Of a stretch of DNA of 64,000 nucleotides, positions 42,871 to 51,124 are shown in pieces (the stretch's first letter is position 1; every line of letters starts with the position of its first letter). The stretch comes from Burkholderiales bacterium Ga0077543 (GTDB taxonomy: Bacteria > Pseudomonadota > Gammaproteobacteria > Burkholderiales > Burkholderiaceae_C): contig LNET01000073.1 in the NCBI GenBank assembly GCA_001464055.1, forward strand, positions 62,001-126,000, in the 5' to 3' direction. The notes under the pieces were generated by a model, which saw only the letters and a program-made list of their open reading frames with translations, ran no database searches and was not told the DNA's origin. A program made the translations under genes and the position numbers.

Positions 42871-43314
42871 TCATGGGACGATTCGACTGAAGCTTGCGTA
42901 GTGGTCGGAGGTATAGAAACAGACTTCAGGCTGGTTCGGAGGTATCCCGCCGCAAACAATGCGGCGTGCACCCCTGTTTCGGGCGCCTGGGGTCTTCACG
43001 GTGTATTCGCGGTAGTGCCCGCGTGGCTGCCGAGGCAACAAGCGCTCGCGGTTGAAGAACACCGTACCGTCTTTCTGGTACGGGAAAGGCCCGCCTTTGA
43101 GGATGAGCCGGTGTGTCGCCTGCGCCTCACGCGGCAGCGTGGTCAGAGCGACCGGCGGCAAGCCGACGTTCGTTTCTGGCGTGCGCGCTGCGCTTGGTCC
43201 CGGTAAGCCGACCGACAAGCCGGCCGCTGCCAAGGTCAGCAGACCCGACAGCCCCCACTTGAGCAAGGCCTGCCTAGGCGCCACGCGCTGGCAGGCTGAA
43301 CCGGTCGAAAACAC
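42871..43314 (-). CDS. Secreted barnase-type ribonuclease (RNase N1/T1 family)
   Basis: 147 residues. A hydrophobic segment (~18-40, ending SAA) is a likely signal peptide. The catalytic domain follows with VFFNRERLLP, REYTVKTPG (general base E103), RGARRIV and YTSDHYASF (general acid H138), the barnase-like ribonuclease pattern. Two extra Cys (121 and 132) could form a disulfide, suiting an exported enzyme. It cleaves RNA, preferring guanosine in related enzymes. Start GTG 43314 is tentative; GTG 43284 would still keep the signal. Paired with barstar downstream. Confidence 0.88.
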   Translation of the reverse strand: MFSTGSACQRVAPRQALLKWGLSGLLTLAAAGLSVGLPGPSAARTPETNVGLPPVALTTLPREAQATHRLILKGGPFPYQKDGTVFFNRERLLPRQPRGHYREYTVKTPGARNRGARRIVCGGIPPNQPEVCFYTSDHYASFSRIVP

Positions 43315-43514
43315 GGGTTAACCCTGCGAAATCAAACCAGAATGGTATCGGAGTGGCCCCAAAAACTCAAGTCCATTGCCCAAAAATGGGGCAAACCCCG
43401 CTTGAAGTTTGTGGGCGCTTACATGGGCATGCTTCTCGTCTTCACGACACATCGAGGTCGTGTCACGGAAGCGACAAGCCACGCGAACGCCGCTTTGGTG
43501 CGCTGCTCAGGCGG
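43315..43514. other. AT-richer intergenic stretch upstream of RNase gene
   Basis: 200 bases without a credible gene, visibly lower in GC than its surroundings, between the RNase start and the maeB stop. A small stem TTGCCC/GGGCAA (43376-43381 and 43389-43394) is present. It should contain the RNase promoter. The base composition supports foreign origin of the RNase/barstar segment. Confidence 0.5.
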
Positions 43515-45902
43515 TTACACCGACGCGCGGCCCGCCTGGGCGTCGGCCACGGTGATGGCGGTCATGTTGACGATGCGGCGCACAGTCGCCGAGGGCGTCA
43601 GCACATGCACGGGCAGGTCGGCGCCCAGCAGTACCGGGCCGATGGCGATGCCGCCCCCGGCAGCCACCTTCAGCAGGTTGTAGGCGATGTTGGCGGCGTC
43701 GATGTTCGGCAGCACCAGCAGGTTGGCGTCGCCCTGCAGCGTGCTGTGGGGCATCAGCACCCGGCGGGCGGCGCTGTCCAGGGCGACGTCGCCGTGCATT
43801 TCGCCGTCCACTTCCAGCCAGGGGGCCTGTACCCGCAGCAAGGCCAGCGTGTCGCGCATCTTCCTGGCGCTGGCGCTGTCGCTGGTGCCGAAGTTCGAAT
43901 GCGACAGCAGCGCTGCACGCGGCGTCACGCCGAAGCGCATCATTTCCTCGGCCGCCATGCAGGTGATCTCGGCCAGTTCGGCCGGGCTCGGATCGACGTT
44001 GACGTGGGTGTCGACCAGGAAGATCTGGCGGCCGGGCAGCATCAGGCCGTTCATGCAGGCGTAGACCGGCACGTCCTGAGCGGTGCTGGGGCAGCCTCCC
44101 TTGCGCTTGCCGATGACCTGGTCGATGTAGTGCAGGTGTTGTACAGGCGTGCCCCAGGTGCCGCAGATCAAGCCGTCGACCTCGCCCTTTTTCAGCAGCA
44201 TCGAGCCGATCAGCGTGAGGCGCCGACGCATCTCGATCTTCGCCACCTGGACGGTCACCCCCTTGCGCTCGGTCATGCGGTGATAGGTCTGCCAGAAGTC
44301 GCGGTAGCGATGGTCCTGCTCGACGTTCACGACGTCGTAGTCCAGGCCTTCCTGCAGCCGCAGGCCGAACTTCACGATGCGGGTCTGGATGACGGCCGGC
44401 CGGCCGATCAAGGTCGGCCGCGCCAGGCCTTCGTCGACCACCACCTGCACCGCCCGCAGCACGCGTTCTTCTTCGCCTTCGGCATATGCCACGCGCTTGG
44501 CGATGGCCCGCTTGGCCACCTGGAAGATCGGCTTCATCGTGTTGCCGCTGGCATAGACGAAGCTCTGGAGCTTTTCGCGGTAGGCGTCGAAGTCGGCCAC
44601 GGGCCGGGTGGCCACGCCGGATTCGAAGGCCGCTTGGGCCACTGCCGGGGCGATCTTCATCATCAGCCGCGGGTCGAAAGGCTTCGGAATCAGGTACTCT
44701 GGCCCGAAGCTCAGGTTGGCCCCGGCGTAAGCCGCAGCCACCACCTCGCTCTGTTCGGCCTGTGCCAGTTCGGCAATGGCGTGAACCGCAGCGATCTCCA
44801 TTTCGTCGGTCACCGTCGTCGCCCCGCTGTCCAGCGCACCGCGGAAGATGTACGGGAAACACAGGACGTTGTTGACCTGGTTCGGGTAGTCGCTGCGGCC
44901 AGTGGCGATGATGGCGTCGGAACGAACGGCCCGCACTTCGTCGGGGCGGATCTCGGGTGTGGGGTTGGCCAGCGCGAAGATCACGGGGTTTGGTGCCATC
45001 GCAGCCACCATGTCGGGCTTCAGGACGCCACCCGCCGACAGTCCGAGAAAGATGTCGGCACCCTGAATGACCTCGGACAACTTGCGCAGCGCTGTCTTCT
45101 GGGCGAAGTGGATCTTGTCCTCGTCCATCAGTTCGGTGCGGCCGTCATAGACCACGCCGGCGAGGTCGGTCACCCAGATGTTCTCGCGCCTGACGCCCAG
45201 CTTCACCAGGAGACCCAGGCAGGCCAGAGCCGCGGCGCCGGCACCGCTGGTCACCAGCTTGACCTCGCCAATGCGCTTGCCCTGGACCTTCAGGGCGTTG
45301 ATCAGCGCCGCGCCGACGACGATGGCGGTGCCGTGCTGGTCGTCGTGAAAGACCGGGATCTTCATGCGCTTGCGCAGTTCCCGCTCGACGTAGAAGCAGT
45401 CGGGTGCCTTGATGTCCTCCAGGTTGACGCCGCCGAACGTCGGCTCGAGCGCTGCGATCACGTCGACCAGCTTGTCGAGGTTCTTCTCGTTGATTTCCAG
45501 GTCGAAGACATCGATGCCGGCGAACTTCTTGAACAGCACCGCCTTGCCTTCCATCACCGGCTTCGCCGCGAGCGGGCCGATGTCGCCCAGGCCCAGCACC
45601 GCCGTGCCGTTGGTGACCACGGCCACCAGGTTGCCGCGCGCGGTGTAGCGGAAGGCATTGGCCGGGTCTTCGACGATGGCCTCGCAGGCGAATGCCACGC
45701 CCGGGCTGTAGGCCAGGGCCAGGTCGTGCTGGTTGACCATCTGCTTGGTTGCAGCGATCTCCAGTTTGCCGGGCGTCGGAAACTCGTGGTACTCCAGCGC
45801 CGCACGCTTCAGTTCAGCGGCCCGGTCTTCCTGGGAGCGCTCGGCGTTCGGTTCGCCGTTCGGTTCACTCTTCTTGCTGGAATTGTTCGAGTCGGTGGAC
45901 AT
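43515..45902 (-). CDS. maeB: NADP-dependent malic enzyme with phosphotransacetylase-like domain
   Basis: 795 residues. The N-terminal malic enzyme domains (~1-440) include the conserved [21 protein letters not shown] segment and DDQHGTA near 165. An NADP Rossmann site lies near 200 ([10 protein letters not shown]). A C-terminal phosphotransacetylase-like domain (~445-795) is typical of MaeB and is thought to be regulatory. The reaction is malate to pyruvate plus CO2, making NADPH. ATG 45902 has AGGAG nine bases upstream; the earlier in-frame start lacks this. It is divergent from the two-component genes for C4-dicarboxylate sensing, which fits a shared malate/succinate regulon. Confidence 0.96.
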   Translation of the reverse strand: MSTDSNNSSKKSEPNGEPNAERSQEDRAAELKRAALEYHEFPTPGKLEIAATKQMVNQHDLALAYSPGVAFACEAIVEDPANAFRYTARGNLVAVVTNGTAVLGLGDIGPLAAKPVMEGKAVLFKKFAGIDVFDLEINEKNLDKLVDVIAALEPTFGGVNLEDIKAPDCFYVERELRKRMKIPVFHDDQHGTAIVVGAALINALKVQGKRIGEVKLVTSGAGAAALACLGLLVKLGVRRENIWVTDLAGVVYDGRTELMDEDKIHFAQKTALRKLSEVIQGADIFLGLSAGGVLKPDMVAAMAPNPVIFALANPTPEIRPDEVRAVRSDAIIATGRSDYPNQVNNVLCFPYIFRGALDSGATTVTDEMEIAAVHAIAELAQAEQSEVVAAAYAGANLSFGPEYLIPKPFDPRLMMKIAPAVAQAAFESGVATRPVADFDAYREKLQSFVYASGNTMKPIFQVAKRAIAKRVAYAEGEEERVLRAVQVVVDEGLARPTLIGRPAVIQTRIVKFGLRLQEGLDYDVVNVEQDHRYRDFWQTYHRMTERKGVTVQVAKIEMRRRLTLIGSMLLKKGEVDGLICGTWGTPVQHLHYIDQVIGKRKGGCPSTAQDVPVYACMNGLMLPGRQIFLVDTHVNVDPSPAELAEITCMAAEEMMRFGVTPRAALLSHSNFGTSDSASARKMRDTLALLRVQAPWLEVDGEMHGDVALDSAARRVLMPHSTLQGDANLLVLPNIDAANIAYNLLKVAAGGGIAIGPVLLGADLPVHVLTPSATVRRIVNMTAITVADAQAGRASV

Positions 45903-45981
45903 CGCGGCGGTCTCCTGGGCGGCCCTGGGCAAGGCGGGTCGCGGATTGTAGGTAGCGGAGTGTCATCGCGCCGGGCGGGCC

Positions 45982-48267
45982 ATGCCCATGCGCGAAACTG
46001 CGTACGGCTTTGCGGCCGGTGGCAGACAGAATCGGACCATCGTGGCCCTTCCACCCCAAGCCGTGCCCGCCGAGCAGCCTGCCGTGCCGGCAACACGCGG
46101 CGCGCGCCGCTGGCGCCGCGTGCTGCTGTGGGGCGCGCTGCTGGGCCTGTTGGCAGTGGCACAGACTCTGCTGGTGGTGCTGACCGTGAAGGTCGAGGCC
46201 GCGCGGGCCCAGGAGGAGGCCGACAGCATGGCGGCCGAGGTGGCCAGCAACCTGCGACGCGAAATGCTGCGCTCCAGCCAGCAACTGATGACGCTGGGCT
46301 GGGGCGAGCCGCCCCTGGCGGTCTGGCGCAGCGGCGCGATCGAACTGCTCAAGTCCCGCCCCGAGATCCGCCGCATCGAGCGTCGCGACAGCACCTTCGG
46401 GGTCGTCGACCAGGTTGAAACGCCTTTCGGTTCGGGCCTGTTCGAGCACATTCCACGTGCAAGCCTGCGCGTCGACGGCGACGTGGCCTGCGCGGCGGCT
46501 CGTCGCAGCAGCGCACCCACGTTTTCTCGCAGCTACTTCGTCCCCTTGTCGGGCGGCCAGGGCCTCGAGGTCGTGGACCTGTGCGTGCCGGTGCTCGACG
46601 GTGGCCAACAGGTGGGCTATCTGGTCGGCAGTGTCGCGCTGGCGGCGCTGCTCGACGCCGCGCTGCCGGCAGTCGGCGGGCAGCGCTACGAATTCAGTTT
46701 CGTCGAAGGTGACGGCACACGCCTGGCGCGCACGGGACCGGCGCGAGGTACCGGCGTCTATCTCGCAGAGCGCCTGGTCGACCTGCCCGGCAATGCCCTG
46801 CAGTTGCGCGCCGACAGCACCGCCGGCCGCCCGAGCCTCATTCCGAACCTGGCCACGGCCTTGGTACTGGGCTTGTCGCTGGCCTTGTTCGCCGTGGTCC
46901 TGCTCCTGGCGCGCGACGTGCGCCGCCGCGCCGACGCGGAGCGCGCACTGGCCGAGGCGCTGGCATTCCGCAAGGCCATGGAAGATTCGCTCAGCACCGG
47001 CTTGCGCGCGCGCGACCTGCAAGGCGCCATCACCTACGTCAACCCGGCCTTCTGCGCCATGGTGGGCTTTTCCGCTGCCGAACTGCTGCGGCCCGGCGCC
47101 GGCGCCGGCGCCCGCCCGGGTCAGCCATCTGCTGCGCCTTATGCGCCGCCATACTGGCCGCCCGAACAGGCCGAGGAATACCAACTGCGGCAGCAAACCC
47201 GGCTGCTGGCCCAGCCGGCCCGGCCGCGCGATCTGGGCGACGCACGCGGAGGCTTCGAGACCGTCTTCATGCGCAAGAACGGCGAGCGTTTCCCAGTCAT
47301 GATCTACGAGGCCCCGCTGGTCGACGGCAGTGGCCGCCACACGGGCTGGATGAGCGCCATCGTCGACATCAGCGCGCAGCGTCGCGTCGAGGAAATCTCG
47401 CGGCAGCAGCAGGACCGACTGCAGGCCACGGCAAGGCTGGCCACGGTCGGCGAGATGGCCTCGCTGCTCAGCCACGAACTGAATCAGCCGCTGGCAGCCA
47501 TTGCCAGCTATGCCAGCGGTTCCCTGAACCTGCTGGACGCCGCGCCCGGTGACGGCGCCGGCCTGCCGCCGCTGCCGCCGGAAGAAGAACGCGGCTTGCT
47601 GCGCCAGGCGGTGGCGCGCATTGCCGAGCAGGCCGAACGCGCCGGCCGCATCATCAAAAGTGTTCATGGCTTCGTGCGCAGGCGCGAGCAGCAACACGAG
47701 GCGCTGGGTGCCGACCTCCTGCTGGAAGCCGTGTTGCCGCTGGTCCGGCTGCAGGCGCGCAAGACTGGTACGCGCATCGAGGTCGACGTCCTGCCCGTTT
47801 CGCAGCCGCTGCCCAGCGCCGGGCGCACGCCGCGTGTGCGTTGCGACCGCACGATGATCGAGCAGGTGCTGATCAACCTCACCCGCAATGGCATCCAGGC
47901 GATGGAGGCGGCCACACCGCTGGCCGAACGTGTGCTGACCCTTCGAGTTCGCCAGACCCACGAGCGCTGGGTGACCTTCAGCGTCATCGATGCCGGCCCG
48001 GGCATCCCGGCCGACGTGGCCGCGCGCCTGTTCACGCCGTTCTTCACCACTCGAGACGAAGGGATGGGCCTGGGCCTGAGCCTGTGCCGCACGGTGATCG
48101 AGCAGCACGGCGGTGCACTCGACTTCGGCCCCGGGCCGCTGCAGCCGGGATTGCCGCCTGGCACCCCCCGCGGCACCGAGTTCCGCTTCACCCTGCCCGC
48201 GCCGCGCACGCCGGATCCGGCCGAGCCGGCCAAAAAGGAAGACACTGCGGGCCTGGAAACCCGCTGA
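45982..48267 (+). CDS. dctS: Membrane sensor histidine kinase, DctS/DctB-like
   Basis: 761 residues. Two transmembrane helices (~44-70 and ~290-312) bracket a ~220-residue periplasmic sensor domain. A PAS domain (~325-470) contains a low-complexity Gly/Ala/Arg insertion near 370. HisKA has phospho-acceptor H498 (SHELNQPLAAI). The HATPase region has NLTRNGIQAM, DAGPGIP and GMGLGLSLCRT. This matches sensors of C4-dicarboxylates. The response regulator follows 22 bases downstream. ATG 45982 is the first start; GTG 46042 is possible. The divergent maeB gene supports the dicarboxylate assignment, which remains inferred. Confidence 0.88.
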   Translation: MPMRETAYGFAAGGRQNRTIVALPPQAVPAEQPAVPATRGARRWRRVLLWGALLGLLAVAQTLLVVLTVKVEAARAQEEADSMAAEVASNLRREMLRSSQQLMTLGWGEPPLAVWRSGAIELLKSRPEIRRIERRDSTFGVVDQVETPFGSGLFEHIPRASLRVDGDVACAAARRSSAPTFSRSYFVPLSGGQGLEVVDLCVPVLDGGQQVGYLVGSVALAALLDAALPAVGGQRYEFSFVEGDGTRLARTGPARGTGVYLAERLVDLPGNALQLRADSTAGRPSLIPNLATALVLGLSLALFAVVLLLARDVRRRADAERALAEALAFRKAMEDSLSTGLRARDLQGAITYVNPAFCAMVGFSAAELLRPGAGAGARPGQPSAAPYAPPYWPPEQAEEYQLRQQTRLLAQPARPRDLGDARGGFETVFMRKNGERFPVMIYEAPLVDGSGRHTGWMSAIVDISAQRRVEEISRQQQDRLQATARLATVGEMASLLSHELNQPLAAIASYASGSLNLLDAAPGDGAGLPPLPPEEERGLLRQAVARIAEQAERAGRIIKSVHGFVRRREQQHEALGADLLLEAVLPLVRLQARKTGTRIEVDVLPVSQPLPSAGRTPRVRCDRTMIEQVLINLTRNGIQAMEAATPLAERVLTLRVRQTHERWVTFSVIDAGPGIPADVAARLFTPFFTTRDEGMGLGLSLCRTVIEQHGGALDFGPGPLQPGLPPGTPRGTEFRFTLPAPRTPDPAEPAKKEDTAGLETR

Positions 48268-48289
48268 CCTCAGCCACGCCCGCAGCCGC

Positions 48290-48955
48290 ATGCCGATCGA
48301 TCCCCGCCTGGGCATCCCGATGGTCTACCTGGTCGACGACGAAGATGTCGTTCGAGAAGCCCTGGCCTGGCTGCTGCGTTCTCGCCGGCTGCTCAGCGAA
48401 GGCTTCAACAGCGCCGATGCCTTCGAAGCCTGGCTGGCGCAGCGCGGCGGCCCGGGCGATTGGCCGACTTCTCCTTCATGTCTGGTGCTGGACGTGCGCA
48501 TGCCGGGCACCAGCGGGCTGGTGCTGTTCGAGCGACTGGCGGAACAGGGCTGGCTGACGCAACTTCCGGTCATCTTTCTCACCGGCCACGGCGATGTGCC
48601 TACCGCGGTGGCCGCGGTCAAGCGCGGCGCTTTCGACTTCGTCGAGAAGCCGTTTTCGAACAACCTGCTCGTCGACCGCGTCGACCAGGCCCTGGCAAAG
48701 AGCGCCGCTGCCCTGGTAAGGCGCCAGCAACGTGCAGCCGGCGCCCGCGCCCTGGCCGAACTGACCGAGCGCGAGCGCGAGGTCATGCGCCTGGTGGTGG
48801 AAGGCCGGCCGAACAAGCTGATCGCCGACGCCCTGGACATCAGCGTGCGCACGGTGGAGGTGCATCGCGCGCGCGTCTTCGACAAGATGGACGTCAAGTC
48901 CGCAGTCGAGCTGGCGAACCGGCTGCGCGACGACGACCCGGAGGGTGCGGCTTGA
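48290..48955 (+). CDS. dctR: FixJ-family response regulator, DctR-like
   Basis: 221 residues. Receiver domain with VDDED (~15-19), phospho-acceptor D68 (LVLDVRMPG), T/K switch positions in FLTGHGD and VEKPF. A LuxR-type helix-turn-helix follows (~155-200, TEREREVMRLVVEGRPNKLIADAL). Architecture matches the DctR branch of the FixJ family, partner of DctS-type kinases, which activates dicarboxylate uptake genes. ATG 48290 starts 22 bases after the kinase stop. Its TGA overlaps the TTG start of thiL. Confidence 0.92.
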   Translation: MPIDPRLGIPMVYLVDDEDVVREALAWLLRSRRLLSEGFNSADAFEAWLAQRGGPGDWPTSPSCLVLDVRMPGTSGLVLFERLAEQGWLTQLPVIFLTGHGDVPTAVAAVKRGAFDFVEKPFSNNLLVDRVDQALAKSAAALVRRQQRAAGARALAELTEREREVMRLVVEGRPNKLIADALDISVRTVEVHRARVFDKMDVKSAVELANRLRDDDPEGAA

Positions 48956-49929
48956 GCGACCTTGGCGGCGAATTCGGGCTGATCGCGCGCCATTTCACCC
49001 GCCCCGCGCGCGGCGGCCGCGTCGTGCTCGGTGTCGGCGACGACTGCGCGCTGGTCCAGCCCGATGCCGGCCAGCAGTTGGCGATCAGCAGCGACATGCT
49101 CGTCGAAGGCCGGCACTTCCTGGCCACCGTGCCGCCTGAGCGCCTGGGCCATAAGGCGCTGGCGGTGAATCTGTCGGACCTGGCAGCTTGTGGCGCCGAG
49201 CCTCTGGCCTGCACCCTGGCGCTGGCGCTGCCGCGGATCGACGACGAATTCCTGGCCGGCCTGGCCCAGGGCCTGTGGGCGCTGGCCGACGCACACGGCA
49301 TGGCCCTGGTGGGCGGCGACACCACGGCCGGGCCCTTGAACATCTGCATCACCGTGTTTGGCCAGGTGCCGCCCGGCCAGGCGCTGCTGCGCAGTGGCGC
49401 GCGCCCCGGCGACGAGCTCTGGGTCAGCGGGACGCTGGGCGATGCGCGGCTGGCGCTCGAGGCCTTTCGTGGCCGGGTGTCGGTTGCGGCGCTGGGCGCC
49501 GACTTCGATCGGGTGCGCCTGGCCATGGAACTGCCACAGCCGCGGGTGGCGCTCGGCTTGGCGTTGCGCGGCGTGGCCAGCAGCGCCATCGATCTGAGCG
49601 ACGGCCTGGCCGGCGACCTGGGCCATGTGCTGCAGCGGTCGGCGGTCGGCGCCACGGTCGATGCAGACGCGTTGCCGCGCAGTGCCGTGCTCGCCGCACA
49701 GCCCCTGGCGATGCAGCTTCAATGCCTGCTGGCCGGTGGCGATGACTACGAACTGCTGTTCACCGCGCCGCCCGGCCGGCGCGACGCCGTGCTGGCCGCC
49801 GCGCGCCAGGCGGGAGTGCCGGTCAGCCGCTGCGGCCGCATCGATGTGGCACCAGGCCTGCGCATCGAAGACGGCCACGGCCAGCCTGTCGACGGCCAGT
49901 GGCGCGGCTTCGACCACTTCAGCGCCTGA
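48952..49929 (+). CDS. thiL: Thiamine-monophosphate kinase
   Basis: 325 residues. Starts with the GEFGLIARHF segment typical of ThiL. GVGDDCALVQP (~28-38), ISSDMLVEGRHF and the ATP/Mg site VGGDTTAGP follow, with SSAIDLSDGLAGDL and GGDDYELLFT later. It makes thiamine diphosphate from thiamine monophosphate with ATP. The start is TTG 48952, overlapping the response-regulator stop (TTGA), with GGAGGG seven bases upstream. It heads a thiL-pgpA-pncC run, a common Burkholderiales order. Confidence 0.95.
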   Translation: MSDLGGEFGLIARHFTRPARGGRVVLGVGDDCALVQPDAGQQLAISSDMLVEGRHFLATVPPERLGHKALAVNLSDLAACGAEPLACTLALALPRIDDEFLAGLAQGLWALADAHGMALVGGDTTAGPLNICITVFGQVPPGQALLRSGARPGDELWVSGTLGDARLALEAFRGRVSVAALGADFDRVRLAMELPQPRVALGLALRGVASSAIDLSDGLAGDLGHVLQRSAVGATVDADALPRSAVLAAQPLAMQLQCLLAGGDDYELLFTAPPGRRDAVLAAARQAGVPVSRCGRIDVAPGLRIEDGHGQPVDGQWRGFDHFSA

Positions 49930-49942
49930 ACGGCCGCAACCG

Positions 49943-50473
49943 ATGGACGCTGCCATCCGCCCGAATGCAGGCTTCATGCGGCGGCATCCTGCCCACTGGG
50001 TGGCGCTGGGCTTCGGCAGCGGGCTTTCGCCCATGGCTCCGGGCACGGTGGGAAGCTTGTGGGGCTGGGTCGCTTTCCTGGTGCTGGACCGGCTCTGGCC
50101 TGAGCTGCCCTGGGGCTGGCTGGTGGCGGCGGCTTTGCTGGGCGGGTTGTGGGCCTGCACGCTGACCGCGCAGCATCTGGGCACCGCAGATCCAGGTGCC
50201 ATCGTCTGGGACGAGATCGCCGCGATCTGGCTCGTGATGTGGCTTTGGACGCCGGCCGGTTTCTGGGCGCAACTGCTGGCGTTCGGGCTGTTCCGCTACT
50301 TCGATGCCGCCAAGCCGGGCCCGGTGGGTTGGGCGGATCGCCTGTTCAAGCTGCAGCCGGGGCAGCAAATCGGTTGGCGCCAGGGCTTGGGCATCCTTCT
50401 TGATGACTTGGTGGCGGCCGCTTGCACGCTGCTGACGCTGGCCCTGGGCTTGGCGCTGTGGACTCGTTGGTAA
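49943..50473 (+). CDS. pgpA: Phosphatidylglycerophosphatase A
   Basis: 176 residues with several hydrophobic helices. Conserved elements of PgpA are seen: GFGSGLSPMAPGTVGS (~21-36), IVWDEIAAIW (~89) and FRYFDAAKPGPVGWAD (~117-132). It removes phosphate from phosphatidylglycerophosphate to give phosphatidylglycerol in the inner membrane. ATG 49943 follows the thiL stop by 13 bases. Its 3' end overlaps the pncC start by 16 bases. Confidence 0.95.
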   Translation: MDAAIRPNAGFMRRHPAHWVALGFGSGLSPMAPGTVGSLWGWVAFLVLDRLWPELPWGWLVAAALLGGLWACTLTAQHLGTADPGAIVWDEIAAIWLVMWLWTPAGFWAQLLAFGLFRYFDAAKPGPVGWADRLFKLQPGQQIGWRQGLGILLDDLVAAACTLLTLALGLALWTRW

Positions 50474-50988
50474 CCGAAGGTAACGCCGAAGTCGGCGAAT
50501 GTCTGCCGCAGGCCCTGGCCACGGCTTTGCGCTCAAGAAACTGGCGGCTGGCTACCGCTGAAAGCTGCACTGGCGGCCTGATCGCTGCAGCCTGCACCGA
50601 ACTTGCCGGGTCCAGTGACTGGTTCGAACGTGGTTTCGTCACCTACAGCAACGCCTCCAAAACCGAGCTGCTGGGTGTGGATCCGAGCCTGATCCAGGCT
50701 CATGGCGCGGTCAGTCAGGAAGTGGCCGCTGCCATGGTGCGTGGCGCCCTGGCCAGGGCGCCAGTGCAGCTGGCCGTGGCCGTCACCGGCATCGCCGGGC
50801 CTGGCGGCGCGGTGCCCGGCAAGCCGGTCGGCACGGTCTGGCTGGGCTGGGGATGCGTCGGCGCCATTCAGACCGAACTGCTGCAGCTGCCTGGCGACCG
50901 CGCCAGCGTTCGCCAGGCCACCGTCGCTGCCGCCTTGCGCCGGCTGGTGGCAGTGGCGCGCGCAGCGCCAGCGAGACCACCTGCTTGA
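50458..50988 (+). CDS. pncC: Nicotinamide-nucleotide amidase (CinA C-terminal domain family)
   Basis: 176 residues, a stand-alone CinA C-terminal domain without the N-terminal MoaB-like part. Conserved TAESCTGGLIAAACTELAGSS (~28-46), FERGFVTYSNASKTELLGV and VAVTGIAGPGGAVPGKPVGTVW are present. It deamidates nicotinamide mononucleotide to nicotinic acid mononucleotide in NAD recycling. The start is GTG 50458, inside the pgpA 3' end (coupled); TTG 50467 is an alternative. Last gene of the thiL-pgpA-pncC run. Confidence 0.93.
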   Translation: MDSLVTEGNAEVGECLPQALATALRSRNWRLATAESCTGGLIAAACTELAGSSDWFERGFVTYSNASKTELLGVDPSLIQAHGAVSQEVAAAMVRGALARAPVQLAVAVTGIAGPGGAVPGKPVGTVWLGWGCVGAIQTELLQLPGDRASVRQATVAAALRRLVAVARAAPARPPA

Positions 50989-51004
50989 GCAGGCCGCTAT
51001 CCCA

Positions 51005-51024
51005 CCCCCCCTGTCAGCGGGGGG
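51005..51024. terminator. GC hairpin after pncC
   Basis: A run of C (51005-51010) faces a run of G (51019-51024) across an 8-base loop, 17 bases after the pncC stop. It could end the thiL-pgpA-pncC transcript; no clear T-run follows. The rest of 50989-51124 shows no gene and should hold the promoter of the Ig-repeat protein. Confidence 0.4.
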
Positions 51025-51124
51025 CAGTAAAGGCTTGCCTCCAGGCGGGCGGGGTGCCGGCTTGTGGCAAGCTCAAGCCCCGGCATGGTGCCGATGGTCC
51101 GCCCTTAACAAGAGTCCTGATCGA

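Noticed and set aside
42404..42874. Longer barstar start at ATG 42874
   Set aside because: It overlaps the RNase stop, but the ATG at 42799 has a strong AAGGAGG and begins at the barstar fold.
51001..51124. Possible riboswitch upstream of the Ig-repeat gene
   Set aside because: Only simple GC stems were seen; no conserved core of a known riboswitch class was recognised.
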